From Xanthobacter autotrophicus_G (GTDB taxonomy: Bacteria; Pseudomonadota; Alphaproteobacteria; Rhizobiales; Xanthobacteraceae): a stretch of 64,000 nucleotides of DNA. This document shows positions 41,902 through 50,137 of this stretch, piece after piece. How positions within the stretch are numbered: position 1 is the first letter of the stretch; every line of letters begins with the position of its first letter. Position numbers and translations under genes: made by a program. The stretch lies in NCBI RefSeq assembly GCF_043194755.1, contig NZ_JBAFVV010000001.1; one strand, given 5' to 3'. The notes beneath the pieces were generated by a model that was not told the DNA's origin, did no database searches, and saw only the letters and a program-made list of their open reading frames with translations.

Positions 41902-42858
41902 TCACGGCTTCGGCAGAACCTCTTCCGCGAACCGCTGCATCCGCTCCAGCGTCTCCTCCACGGTCGCCGTCTGGAAGATCAGCGATACATGATCGACGCC
42001 GATCTCCCGGAGTGCGGCGGCGTCGGCGGCCATGTCGGCGGAGCTGCCGGTGAACAGACGGCGCGCGCCATCCTTCGTCTGGGCGGTCCAGTCCACCGAA
42101 TGCAGCAGCACGAGGCCGCGGTCCACGCTGACCGGGTCGCGCCCGGCGTCGGCGAGCACCTTGTCCAGCCTGCCCAGACCCGCGGAGATGCGCTCAACCG
42201 TATCAAGGGGCGCCTGCGGATTGTTCGACGCCGGATACCAGCCGTCGCCCACCCGCGCCGTGCGCCTGAGCGCCACCGGGCTCTCGCCGCCGATCCAGAT
42301 GGGCAGGTTTCCCCCATGATAGGGCTTGGGCATGAAGGTGATGTTCCCGAAGCTCACATGCTTGCCGTGGGCCTCGGGATGCTCCTCGCGCCACAGGGTG
42401 CGGAACGCGTCGAGATACTCGTCCGTCACTGCCCCGCGCTCGTCGAAGGGCGGCGAGGCGAGCGCCGCGAACTCCTCCGGCATCCAGCCGACGCCGCAGC
42501 CGAGCACGATGCGGCCCTTGGAGAGCACGTCGGCGGTGGCGAGCATCTTCGCGGTCAGCACTGCCGGGCGATAGGGCAGGATCATCACCGACGACAGGAT
42601 GCGGATTCGCTCCGTCGCGCCGGCGATGAAGGACATGGTGGTGAGCATCTCCAGCGCCTCGCCGAACGCCTTGCCGGGCCACTGGCCCTGCTCGGTATAG
42701 GGATAACGCGAGTTGATGTCGGTGGGGACCACCACGTGGTCATTGACGCCGATATGGCTGAACCCCAGGGCATCGGCCTTCTGCGCGATGGCGAGCGTGC
42801 CTTCCCGGCTCGACATGGCGCCGCGCATGAAGGTGTGGAGACCGATGTTCAATGGCAT
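41902..42858 (-). CDS. LLM-class F420-dependent oxidoreductase
   Basis: A 318-aa luciferase-like TIM-barrel enzyme of the F420-binding subgroup: ALGFSHIGVNDHVVVPTDIN, SVMILPYRPAVLTAKMLATA, LGCGVGWMPEEFAAL, LPIWIGGESPVALRRTARVG and GVDHVSL. In this family F420(H2) acts as hydride carrier for alcohol, imine or alkene substrates. Clustering with a complete F420 synthesis set and NpdG makes F420, not FMN, the likely cofactor. The substrate is unknown but is likely linked to the divergent TRAP transporter. Confidence 0.88.
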   Translation of the reverse strand: MPLNIGLHTFMRGAMSSREGTLAIAQKADALGFSHIGVNDHVVVPTDINSRYPYTEQGQWPGKAFGEALEMLTTMSFIAGATERIRILSSVMILPYRPAVLTAKMLATADVLSKGRIVLGCGVGWMPEEFAALASPPFDERGAVTDEYLDAFRTLWREEHPEAHGKHVSFGNITFMPKPYHGGNLPIWIGGESPVALRRTARVGDGWYPASNNPQAPLDTVERISAGLGRLDKVLADAGRDPVSVDRGLVLLHSVDWTAQTKDGARRLFTGSSADMAADAAALREIGVDHVSLIFQTATVEETLERMQRFAEEVLPKP

Positions 42859-42914
42859 GGATATGGAAGTCCCGAATGGGCCGGAAAGGCGGGAAAGCGA
42901 GCGGGGGCGGCGAA

Positions 42915-43355
42915 TCAGGCCGCGCTTTTCCGGCGCATGTGATCGGGGATCGGCAGCGGCGCGTTGGCGCTGTCGAGGAATTCCACCGTGGTGAACACGA
43001 AGTCGCTGTCACCGATATTCTGGATGTCGTGCACCATGAACTCGCCGGCGCCGAATTCCATGTGCCTGGTGTCGCCAGCCTTGTACTCGGGCTGCAGGAT
43101 GCGCCCGTCCGAGAAGTGGCTGAGGCCCTTGCAATCGGTGGTGGCGGTCCAGAAATAGCTGAGAAGGTGGCGATGGAAGGGAAGGCGCTCGCCCGGCTTG
43201 AGCCGCACCTCCCAGACCCGCGCGCGATCGCTCTCCGACAGGAGGGTGGTCCCGACGCAGCCGTTGAACTGGCCCTTCTCAAATTCTTCGCGCAGATGCT
43301 GGGGCCAATGGGCGGGCGCCTCGATATGGGCGGAGGCGGCGGTGGTGCTCTTCAT
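42915..43355 (-). CDS. Cupin-domain protein
   Basis: A 146-aa single-domain cupin: RVWEVRLKPGERLPFHRHLL with histidines, then FGAGEFMVHDIQNIGDSDFV. Metal ligands in the first motif (His-x-His) are clear; those of the second are partly conserved. First gene of the F420 operon, facing the TRAP transporter. Could be a small dioxygenase, isomerase or ligand-binding protein; not resolvable. Confidence 0.8.
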   Translation of the reverse strand: MKSTTAASAHIEAPAHWPQHLREEFEKGQFNGCVGTTLLSESDRARVWEVRLKPGERLPFHRHLLSYFWTATTDCKGLSHFSDGRILQPEYKAGDTRHMEFGAGEFMVHDIQNIGDSDFVFTTVEFLDSANAPLPIPDHMRRKSAA

Positions 43356-43603
43356 GGTCGTCCCTAGGGTGTTGTGTTGTTGTTGATCGCATCATCCACC
43401 ATCCCGTCGTCCGATCCAACGGGCTGCGCACCACCCGGCCGCCTATAACAGATATAGCCGGCCTCCGACTTTTTCAGACCGAGACCAGCCTATAGGATGC
43501 CAAATGAAGAGGCTTGCTCATCGTCGATGATTAAAAACTCAGTCCGAATATATATCACGACGAGCCAATAATTCATAACTAAAAACAGGGATAAGGAGGC
43601 GCC
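43356..43603. promoter_or_regulatory. Divergent promoter region of the F420 and TRAP operons
   Basis: 248 bp between the cupin and dctP start codons. Much more AT-rich than its surroundings between 43440 and 43600, with TATAACAGATATAG near 43443 and two AT-rich runs upstream of dctP. A strong AAGGAGG-like site stands before the dctP ATG. It likely carries promoters for both directions and regulator sites; none was identified for certain. Confidence 0.5.
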
Positions 43604-44629
43604 ATGCTCACCCGCCGTAGATTTATTGGATCGATAGCCGCGACCGCGTGCGGTCTTTCGGCTGCATCCACGACGCAGGTCTTCGGTCAGCAGACGCAGA
43701 CCGCCGAATACACGCTGAAATGGGGCCACTCTATGCAGCTGTCCCATCCGCTCACCATCCGGGGGATCGAGGCGGCGGACAAGATTCGGCAGGAAAGCAA
43801 CGGCCGGGTCGACATCAAGGTGTTCCCGGACAGCCAGCTCGGTGGCGACACCGACATGGCCTCCCAGGTCCGCAGCGGCGTCCTGGAGATGTATACACCC
43901 GCCGCCACATCCTTCGCGCCGCTGGTGCCGGTGGTTGGCATCGTCAACACGGCTTTCGCCTTCAAGGATTCGGTCCAGGGCTGGCAGGCAATGGATGGCG
44001 AGCTCGGCGCGCTCATCCGCCAGGGCTTCTCCCGCCTCAACCTGCATGTCTTCGACCGCATGTGGGAGAACGGCTTCCGCCAGATAACGTCGGCGTCCAA
44101 GCCCATCAACTCCCCCGACGACCTGAAGGGCTTCAAGATCCGCGTGCCCATCAGCCCCATGCTGCTGTCCCTGTTCAAGGCGCTCGGCGCGGCGCCCACC
44201 AGCATGAATGTCAGCGAGCTCTACAGCGCGCTCCAGACCCGCATCGTGGATGGCCAGGAAAACCCGCTGAGCGTGATTGCCACACGCAACTTCAACGAGG
44301 TGCAGCGTTACTGCGCCATCACCAATCATTCCTGGGACACCTGGATTCAGCTGGTGAACATGAATGTCTGGAAGAAGCTGCCGCCCGATCTGCAGGAGAT
44401 CATCTCCCGCAACATGAACGCGGCGGCCCTGCTGCAGCGCGAGGACATCCAGAAGATGGACCTCACCCTGCGTGCCGCGCTGGAAGGCAAGGGCATGATC
44501 TTCAACACGCCCGACCGCGCGCCGTTCCGTGATGCGCTGAAGAAGGCCGGCTACTATGCCGAGTGGCAGAAGGTTTACGGCGATGCCGCCTGGAAGGCCC
44601 TCGAGAACGCGGTCGGCAACCTGATCTGA
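43604..44629 (+). CDS. TRAP transporter substrate-binding protein, DctP type
   Basis: A 341-aa periplasmic binding protein. The signal has a twin-arginine look (LTRRRFIGS) before the hydrophobic part, so Tat export is possible. Family features: LKWGHSMQLSHPLTIRGIEA, FPDSQLGG, SPDDLKGFKIRVP with the conserved Arg that pairs with the ligand carboxylate, and ALGAAPTSMNVSELYSALQT. It captures an organic acid for the DctQM permease that follows. Confidence 0.92.
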   Translation: MLTRRRFIGSIAATACGLSAASTTQVFGQQTQTAEYTLKWGHSMQLSHPLTIRGIEAADKIRQESNGRVDIKVFPDSQLGGDTDMASQVRSGVLEMYTPAATSFAPLVPVVGIVNTAFAFKDSVQGWQAMDGELGALIRQGFSRLNLHVFDRMWENGFRQITSASKPINSPDDLKGFKIRVPISPMLLSLFKALGAAPTSMNVSELYSALQTRIVDGQENPLSVIATRNFNEVQRYCAITNHSWDTWIQLVNMNVWKKLPPDLQEIISRNMNAAALLQREDIQKMDLTLRAALEGKGMIFNTPDRAPFRDALKKAGYYAEWQKVYGDAAWKALENAVGNLI

Positions 44630-44647
44630 CAAGCTCTTCCTGGATCA

Positions 44648-44674
44648 GCGCGACGGCGTCCCACGCCGTCGCGC
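44648..44674 (+). terminator. GC hairpin between dctP and dctQM
   Basis: GCGCGACGGCGT (44648-44659), loop CCC, ACGCCGTCGCGC (44663-44674): a perfect 12-bp stem with no U-tract. Probably limits read-through or stabilises the dctP message, so that the binding protein is made in excess over the permease. Confidence 0.7.
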
Positions 44675-44745
44675 CATGTTGCCTTGCGCGCCTGGGCCGG
44701 CGCCGCAGGCTTTTCCCTTCTTCAGATCCAAGGCAGGCGTTGGAC

Positions 44746-46626
44746 ATGTCCGTCGGCGAAGCAAACGAAGCAACAAGAGCGGTCAGCGGTGGCATCGCAA
44801 CCGCCCGCTGGGTGGAGGTGATCGAGAGAACCCTGCGTTGGGGAACCGAGATCCCCGGCGCCATCCTCCTGGTGGCCGAGATCGCGATCATCGCCTCCGG
44901 CGTGGTTGCCCGTTACGTGTTTCACTCCCCCTTGTTCTGGGTGGATGAAGCGGCCGCGGTGATGTTCGTGTGGATCTCCATGCTCGGCGCCGTGGTGGCG
45001 CTCCAGCGCGGCGAGCACATGCGCCTCACCCTTGTCCTCGATTCCTGCTCCAGGCGCTGGCGGGACCGGCTCAATGCCGTCAACGCCGTGCTGATCGCCG
45101 GCGCCGCGCTGCTCCTTGTCCCGTCCGCGTTCGAGCACCTGGAGAACGAGAGCTTCATCCAGATGGTGACGCTGGGCATCTCCGAAGGCTTCCGTGCCTC
45201 GGCCTTTCTCGTGGGCTTCGTGATGCTCGCCGCCATTGCCGTGCTGCGGCTCGGCCATTGCCGGTGGAGGGACATCTCCTTCGCCCTGGCCGTGGTGGCC
45301 GTGGCGGGGCTTTGCCTCTATCTGGCCCGGCCTTGGATGATGTCCATCGGCAACCTCAACCTGCTCATCTTCTTCGTGCTGCTGCTCGGCGCGCTGATCG
45401 CCATCGGCCTGCCCATCGCCTTCACCTTCATCATCTGCACCAGCTCCTATCTGGTGCTCATCCCGAAGATTCCTCTCGTCATCGTCGTCACTCGCATGGG
45501 TGAGGGCATGTCGAGCATGGTGTTGCTGGCCATCCCGCTCTTCATCGTGCTCGGCCTGCTCATCGAGGTCATGGGCCTGGCCCGGGCGCTGGTGAACTTC
45601 ATGGCCGCGCTGCTCGGGCACGTTCGGGGCGGGCTCTCCTACGTGCTGCTGGGCGCCATGTTCCTGGTCTCGGGCATTGCCGGTTCCAAGGCCGCCGACA
45701 TGGCGGCGGTGGCGCCCGGGCTGATCCCGGAGATGAAGCGGCGCGGCGCCCACCAGGGAGAGCTCGCGGCCCAGCTCTCCGCGTCCGCGGTGATGACCGA
45801 GACCATTCCGCCCAGCCTCGTCCTCATCATGCTGGGCTCATCCACCGGCATCTCCATCGGCGCGCTGTTCGCCGGCGGCCTCCTGCCCGCGGTGGTGTGC
45901 ACGCTCGCCCTCGTCATCACGGTCTATTTCCGCATGCGGAGCCAGTCCGAATCGGTGAGCGTGGCGCGCGCGTCGGGCGCCGAGATCCGGCGCACCTTCG
46001 TCGTTGCCCTGCCGGCCCTGGCACTGCCCTTCATCATCCGCTCCGCGGTGGTGGAGGGTGTGGCCACGGCCACCGAGGTATCGACCCTGGGCGTGATCTA
46101 TGCGCTGGTGGTCGGCGCGCTGGTCTACCGCAACTTCTCGGTCTCCCAGTTGGTGGGAATCCTGCGCAGCACGGTGGCACTCACCGGCGCGGTGCTGCTC
46201 ATCCTCGGGGTCGCCATCTCCATGGCGTGGGCGCTGACCCAATCGGGCTTCGCCAAGCAGTTAGTGGTCGCCATGTCTTCCATTCCCGGCGGGGCGTGGG
46301 GCTTCATCATCGCCTCGATCCTGGGCTTCATCGTGCTGGGCAGCGTCCTGGAGGGTCTCCCCGCCATCCTGGTCTTCGGCCCGCTGCTATTTCCCGCGGC
46401 TCGCGCCATGGGCATCCACGACGTGCACTATGCCATGATCATCATCATCGCCATGGGTATCGGCCTGTTCGCCCCTCCCTTGGGCATCGGCTACTACGCC
46501 GCATGCGGCATCGCCCGCGTGCCGCCGAACGAGGCCATGGTCCGGATCTGGCCCTATCTCGGCGCGCTCGCACTGGCGCTTCTGCTCATCGCGGCGGTGC
46601 CGTGGTTCTCAATAGCCCTGCTCTGA
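44746..46626 (+). CDS. TRAP transporter fused small and large permease (DctQ-DctM)
   Basis: A 626-aa membrane protein. Residues about 25-185 are the four-helix DctQ domain (FWVDEAAAVMFVWISMLGAV, RRWRDRLNAV). From about 205 on is the DctM domain, with GLPIAFTFIICTSSYLVLIP, FLVSGIAGSKAADMAAVAPG, SVMTETIPPS-like SAVMTETIPPSLVLIM and GIGLFAPPLGIGYY. DctQM fusions are common. Uses an ion gradient to import the DctP ligand. The start is taken as the ATG at 44746. Confidence 0.92.
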   Translation: MSVGEANEATRAVSGGIATARWVEVIERTLRWGTEIPGAILLVAEIAIIASGVVARYVFHSPLFWVDEAAAVMFVWISMLGAVVALQRGEHMRLTLVLDSCSRRWRDRLNAVNAVLIAGAALLLVPSAFEHLENESFIQMVTLGISEGFRASAFLVGFVMLAAIAVLRLGHCRWRDISFALAVVAVAGLCLYLARPWMMSIGNLNLLIFFVLLLGALIAIGLPIAFTFIICTSSYLVLIPKIPLVIVVTRMGEGMSSMVLLAIPLFIVLGLLIEVMGLARALVNFMAALLGHVRGGLSYVLLGAMFLVSGIAGSKAADMAAVAPGLIPEMKRRGAHQGELAAQLSASAVMTETIPPSLVLIMLGSSTGISIGALFAGGLLPAVVCTLALVITVYFRMRSQSESVSVARASGAEIRRTFVVALPALALPFIIRSAVVEGVATATEVSTLGVIYALVVGALVYRNFSVSQLVGILRSTVALTGAVLLILGVAISMAWALTQSGFAKQLVVAMSSIPGGAWGFIIASILGFIVLGSVLEGLPAILVFGPLLFPAARAMGIHDVHYAMIIIIAMGIGLFAPPLGIGYYAACGIARVPPNEAMVRIWPYLGALALALLLIAAVPWFSIALL

Positions 46627-46665
46627 GGCTGCCTGCGACCAGCCCCCTGCTTCCGGGAGAATGAC

Positions 46666-47424
46666 ATGACATGCGTCGAGGCTGCCGCCCCCGAGGGAAA
46701 GGTCGCCGTCGTGGTGGGCGCCGGCAGCGGCATAGGCGCGTCGGCGGTGGCGGTGCTGGCGGCGAAGGGCTGGCGGATCGCCGCCGTCGACCGCGACCTT
46801 GGCGCCGCCCGCGCGGCGGCGGATGCGGCCGGCGAGGGGCATGCCGCCTTTGGGGCGGACATCTCCCGGGAGACGGAGGTGATCGAGGCGTTCGCGGCCA
46901 TCGCCCGGACGTTCGGCAGGGTGGACGGCCTCGCAGCGTGCGCCGGCGTCTCCGACAGCACGCCATTCCTCGAGCTGGATGCCGATGCGTTCGCGCGCAT
47001 GTTCGCCATCAACACCACGGGGACCTTCCTCGCGATGCGTGAGGCGGTGAAGCTGATGCCGGACGGGGCGCGCATCTGCACCGTCTCCAGCGTCGCCGGC
47101 CTGCGGGGCGGCGGCGTGTTCGGCACCGCCGCCTATGCGGCCAGCAAGGGCGCGCTCATCGCCCTGACGAAGACCGCCGCCCGCACGTTCGCGCCGCGCC
47201 AGATCACCGTGAACTGCCTGGTCCCGGGTCCGGTGCAGACACCCATGCTGGAGGCGTTCTGGGGCGACGAGGACCAGCGCCGGCGCGTGGAGGCCATGAT
47301 CCCCCTCGGCCGTCCCGGCCGGGTCGTCGAGGTGGCGAGCGCCATCGCCTGGATGTTCAGCGCCGAGGCCGCGTTCCTGACGGGATCCACCATCGTGGTC
47401 GATGGCGGCATGTCCATGTACTAA
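46666..47424 (+). CDS. SDR family oxidoreductase
   Basis: A 252-aa classical SDR: AVVVGAGSGIGASAVAVLAA (cofactor), ACAGVS (NAG variant), YAASKGALIALTKTAAR (catalytic Tyr and Lys) and the C-terminal STIVVDGGMSMY. Follows the TRAP permease after 39 bp in the same direction, so it probably oxidises or reduces the imported acid. Substrate unknown. Confidence 0.92.
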   Translation: MTCVEAAAPEGKVAVVVGAGSGIGASAVAVLAAKGWRIAAVDRDLGAARAAADAAGEGHAAFGADISRETEVIEAFAAIARTFGRVDGLAACAGVSDSTPFLELDADAFARMFAINTTGTFLAMREAVKLMPDGARICTVSSVAGLRGGGVFGTAAYAASKGALIALTKTAARTFAPRQITVNCLVPGPVQTPMLEAFWGDEDQRRRVEAMIPLGRPGRVVEVASAIAWMFSAEAAFLTGSTIVVDGGMSMY

Positions 47425-47441
47425 CTCCAGCTGTTCCGACA

Positions 47442-48388
47442 TCATTCGCCGCAATGCTGGGGGGCCAGAATCTCCACCGCAGTTCCCCATGTAAACAGAT
47501 GGTGGACCATCTCCAGCAATCCACCCGCGGTGAAACGGACTTCGAGGCGTCCATCGTTGGGCTCGATGCGCAGCATATGAACGCCGTCGATTTCGACCAC
47601 GTCCGCAGCCTTCAGCCCGAGCAGTTCGGCAAAACGAGCGCCAGTGAAGAGAGCAATGCGGGGCAGCCAGTACATCCAGCCCTTGCCTCGGGCGGACGAG
47701 AAGGCCGGCGCCGCGAATGCCCGGTCTGGTTCCGCCTTATACAGCTCCACCGCTCGCGCAAGAGTCAGGCGCGAAGGCGGTGGCGGCGACATTCGATCGA
47801 CGTTGGCAAAAAGCGGGTCGTACGACCGCTCCTGCGCGAGGTCCGCCCGATAGATCTCACGCGAATAGTGCTCGATCAGCGCCCGCTGCACATACTCGGC
47901 CAGCCGCGGAACGATAGTGGCGTCTCGGCCAAGATCGACACGAGCCTCCTCGGCCAACTCCGTTGCAACCAGTTGCAGCGAGGCGTCCTCCGCGGACTGG
48001 CCGACGTGCATGATTTTTTCGGACGCTTCAGACGCGAGGTCGCCTCGCAGGGACGCATCTAAAGGCATCGGCTCGGCACCCGCCTCCAGCCTGTGGAGAT
48101 AGGTAAGCGCCAGATACTGGAGATCCGCATCGGAGATTTGGCTGAGAGCGAGCTTCGAAGCGGGCGTGCGAGCCTCGGCGAACAGAGCATCCGCTTTCAC
48201 GCTTTCGACACGCGCCAAGCGGCGGGCCTCAGTGTGGGGAACGTCGCCAGCGACTTCCAAATTTCCTTCTTCCCGATTCTGCCTTGGATGTCGGCCGGAA
48301 CCCGAACGCGAAACGTCCACTTTCCCGCCCGTTTGAAGAGCCTGCTGTCCCTTGCCATTTCGCCGCCTTGTGTAGCAAGCGGCTTCAT
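47442..48388 (-). pseudogene. Tyrosine recombinase/integrase, frameshifted and truncated
   Basis: The N-terminus lies in one frame: MARDSRLFKRAGKWTFRVRV, then PADIQGRIGKKEIWKSLAT. Near 48240 it shifts to a second frame that continues EARRLARVESVKADALFAEA and runs to YWLPRIALFTGARFAELLGL (the first catalytic Arg) and RIEPNDGR. It then loses homology before the HxxR and Tyr motifs and ends against the SDR gene. Its 5' end lies 50 bp from tRNA-Ser. It is a dead integrase of the kind that uses tRNA 3' ends. Confidence 0.8.
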
Positions 48389-48439
48389 AAGCTCTTGATC
48401 TTGCGCGTCAAACAGGGATTTCAATGCGTTAGGGGAGAC

Positions 48440-48529
48440 TGGCGGAGAGAGAGGGATTCGAACCCTCGATACGGTTTCCCGTATACACGCGTTCCAGGCG
48501 TGCGCCTTCAACCACTCGGCCACCTCTCC
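48440..48529 (-). tRNA. tRNA-Ser (anticodon GGA)
   Basis: The minus strand folds as a class II tRNA with encoded CCA. Acceptor GGAGAGG pairs with TCTCTCC; the anticodon stem CACGC/GCGTG holds loop CTGGAAC with anticodon GGA; a long variable arm (TACGG/CCGTA) follows; the T arm is GAGGG-TTCGAAT-CCCTC. It reads UCC and UCU serine codons. The adjacent integrase pseudogene suggests the gene's 3' end once served as an attachment site. Confidence 0.95.
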
Positions 48530-49201
48530 AGCCGCATGCGCTCGCGCGCAGGCAGGGCTCACCCGGGATACGGCACCGAAGGCGGGTTGCGCGCCCTCGG
48601 CCATTGGCCGTCTCCAAGGACCGGGACGAAGCCCGGCCGCCGGCGGTTTCCGCGTCACTTGGGGAGACAGTGGAAAACCTGTGGTTCCGAAGCGGAGCCA
48701 CAGTCCGGCGAGGCGGCGGAATATAGCGGCTTCAAGCCGTCTGGCAAGACGAAATCGCGCTGCTGCCCACAGGCCTGCGCAGCGGGGTGGAACGGCCCCT
48801 TGGGTCGGAGAGGTCCGGCCCTCCCGCGATCCGCCCTCCCCCCGTCAAACCTCGCGGCAGGTGGCGCCGGCTGCCCGCTGTCGGCACCTCTCCCTTCCGC
48901 CGGGCAGGCCGGCGCGGGAGGGCTGCGCCGGGGCGAGGCGCCGACGCGGACAAAGCCTGGCAGCCGGCGACAGCGCGGCGGAAGAATCGGCCAGCAGGAT
49001 GGCTTCGCGCCCGCCGCAGGCCTCAGGCGCCGGCGTGGCGCGACGCCCCCTTCGTCGAACACGGCCCCGTCCGATAGCGGCACCGCCGGCATCAACCTTC
49101 GGCGTCGCAGGGCAGCTTAGGGCCCGGCGCGACGACAGGCCCGCCGGGCCCAGCGGGCCGGATCCGGCACTCCCCGCGGCTGGAGACGGCCGCCGATGGC
49201 C
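48530..49201. other. 672-bp region without a gene
   Basis: Very GC-rich. Several long open frames exist on both strands only because stop codons are rare at this composition; none shows a motif, a start with ribosome site or a family resemblance. It probably contains the tRNA promoter on the left and the dapD transcript end on the right. Confidence 0.5.
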
Positions 49202-50059
49202 TCAGTCGCGGAGCAAATCGTTGATGGAGGTCTTGGAGCGGGTCTGCGCGTCCACCCGCTTCACGATCACCGCGCAATAGAGCGAGGGGCCGGGCGTGCC
49301 GTCGGGCAGCGGCTTGCCGGGCAGCGCGCCGGGCACCACCACGGAATAGGCCGGCACCTCGCCCACGAACACTTCGCCCGTCTGCCGGTCGATGATCTTG
49401 GTGGAGGCGGAGATGAACACGCCCATGGAGAGCACGGAGCCCTTGCGCACCACCACGCCTTCCACCACCTCGGAGCGGGCGCCGATGAAGCAGTCGTCCT
49501 CGATGATCACCGGGCCGGCCTGCAGCGGCTCCAGCACGCCGCCGATGCCCACGCCGCCGGAGAGGTGCACGTTCTTGCCGATCTGCGCGCAGGAGCCGAC
49601 GGTGGCCCAGGTGTCCACCATGGTGCCCTCGCCCACATGGGCGCCGAGGTTCACGAAGGAGGGCATCAGCACCACGTTGGGGGCGATGAAGGCGGAGCGG
49701 CGCACGATGGCGCCAGGCACGGCGCGGAAGCCGGCGGCGCGGAACTCGGTCTCGCCCCAGGTGGCGAACTTGGAGGGCACCTTGTCCCACCAGTGGGCGT
49801 CGCCGGGGCCGCCGGGAATGGCTTCCATGTCGTTGAGGCGGAAGGAGAGCAGCACCGCCTTCTTCAGCCACTGGTTCACCGTCCAGGCGCCGTCGGCGCC
49901 CTGCTGGGCCACGCGCGCGGCGCCGCTGTCGAGCAGGGTCAGCGCCTCGTTCACCGCGTCACGCACGGCGCCGGTGGTGGAAAAGCCGATCTCGGCGCGC
50001 TTCTCGAAGGCGTCGTCGATGATGCGGGAGAGCTCGGCAAGGCGGGCGGCGTCGGCCAT
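49202..50059 (-). CDS. dapD: Tetrahydrodipicolinate N-succinyltransferase
   Basis: A 285-aa left-handed beta-helix acyltransferase of the succinylase lysine/meso-diaminopimelate pathway, using succinyl-CoA. The N-terminal helical part starts LAELSRIIDDAFEKRAEIGF; hexapeptide-type turns follow, with GAIVRRSAFIAPNVVLMPSF, NLGAHVGEGTMVDTWATVGS and CAQIGKNVHLSGGVGIGGV. The length is standard (about 280 aa). A housekeeping gene; the region here is core chromosome. Confidence 0.97.
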   Translation of the reverse strand: MADAARLAELSRIIDDAFEKRAEIGFSTTGAVRDAVNEALTLLDSGAARVAQQGADGAWTVNQWLKKAVLLSFRLNDMEAIPGGPGDAHWWDKVPSKFATWGETEFRAAGFRAVPGAIVRRSAFIAPNVVLMPSFVNLGAHVGEGTMVDTWATVGSCAQIGKNVHLSGGVGIGGVLEPLQAGPVIIEDDCFIGARSEVVEGVVVRKGSVLSMGVFISASTKIIDRQTGEVFVGEVPAYSVVVPGALPGKPLPDGTPGPSLYCAVIVKRVDAQTRSKTSINDLLRD

Positions 50060-50137
50060 CTGGGTTCTCCAAGGGGCGGTTGTCCGGGGGCCGCGTCCGG
50101 CGCGCCCCGGCTTATGGAAAGGGGATCAGGGAAAGGG

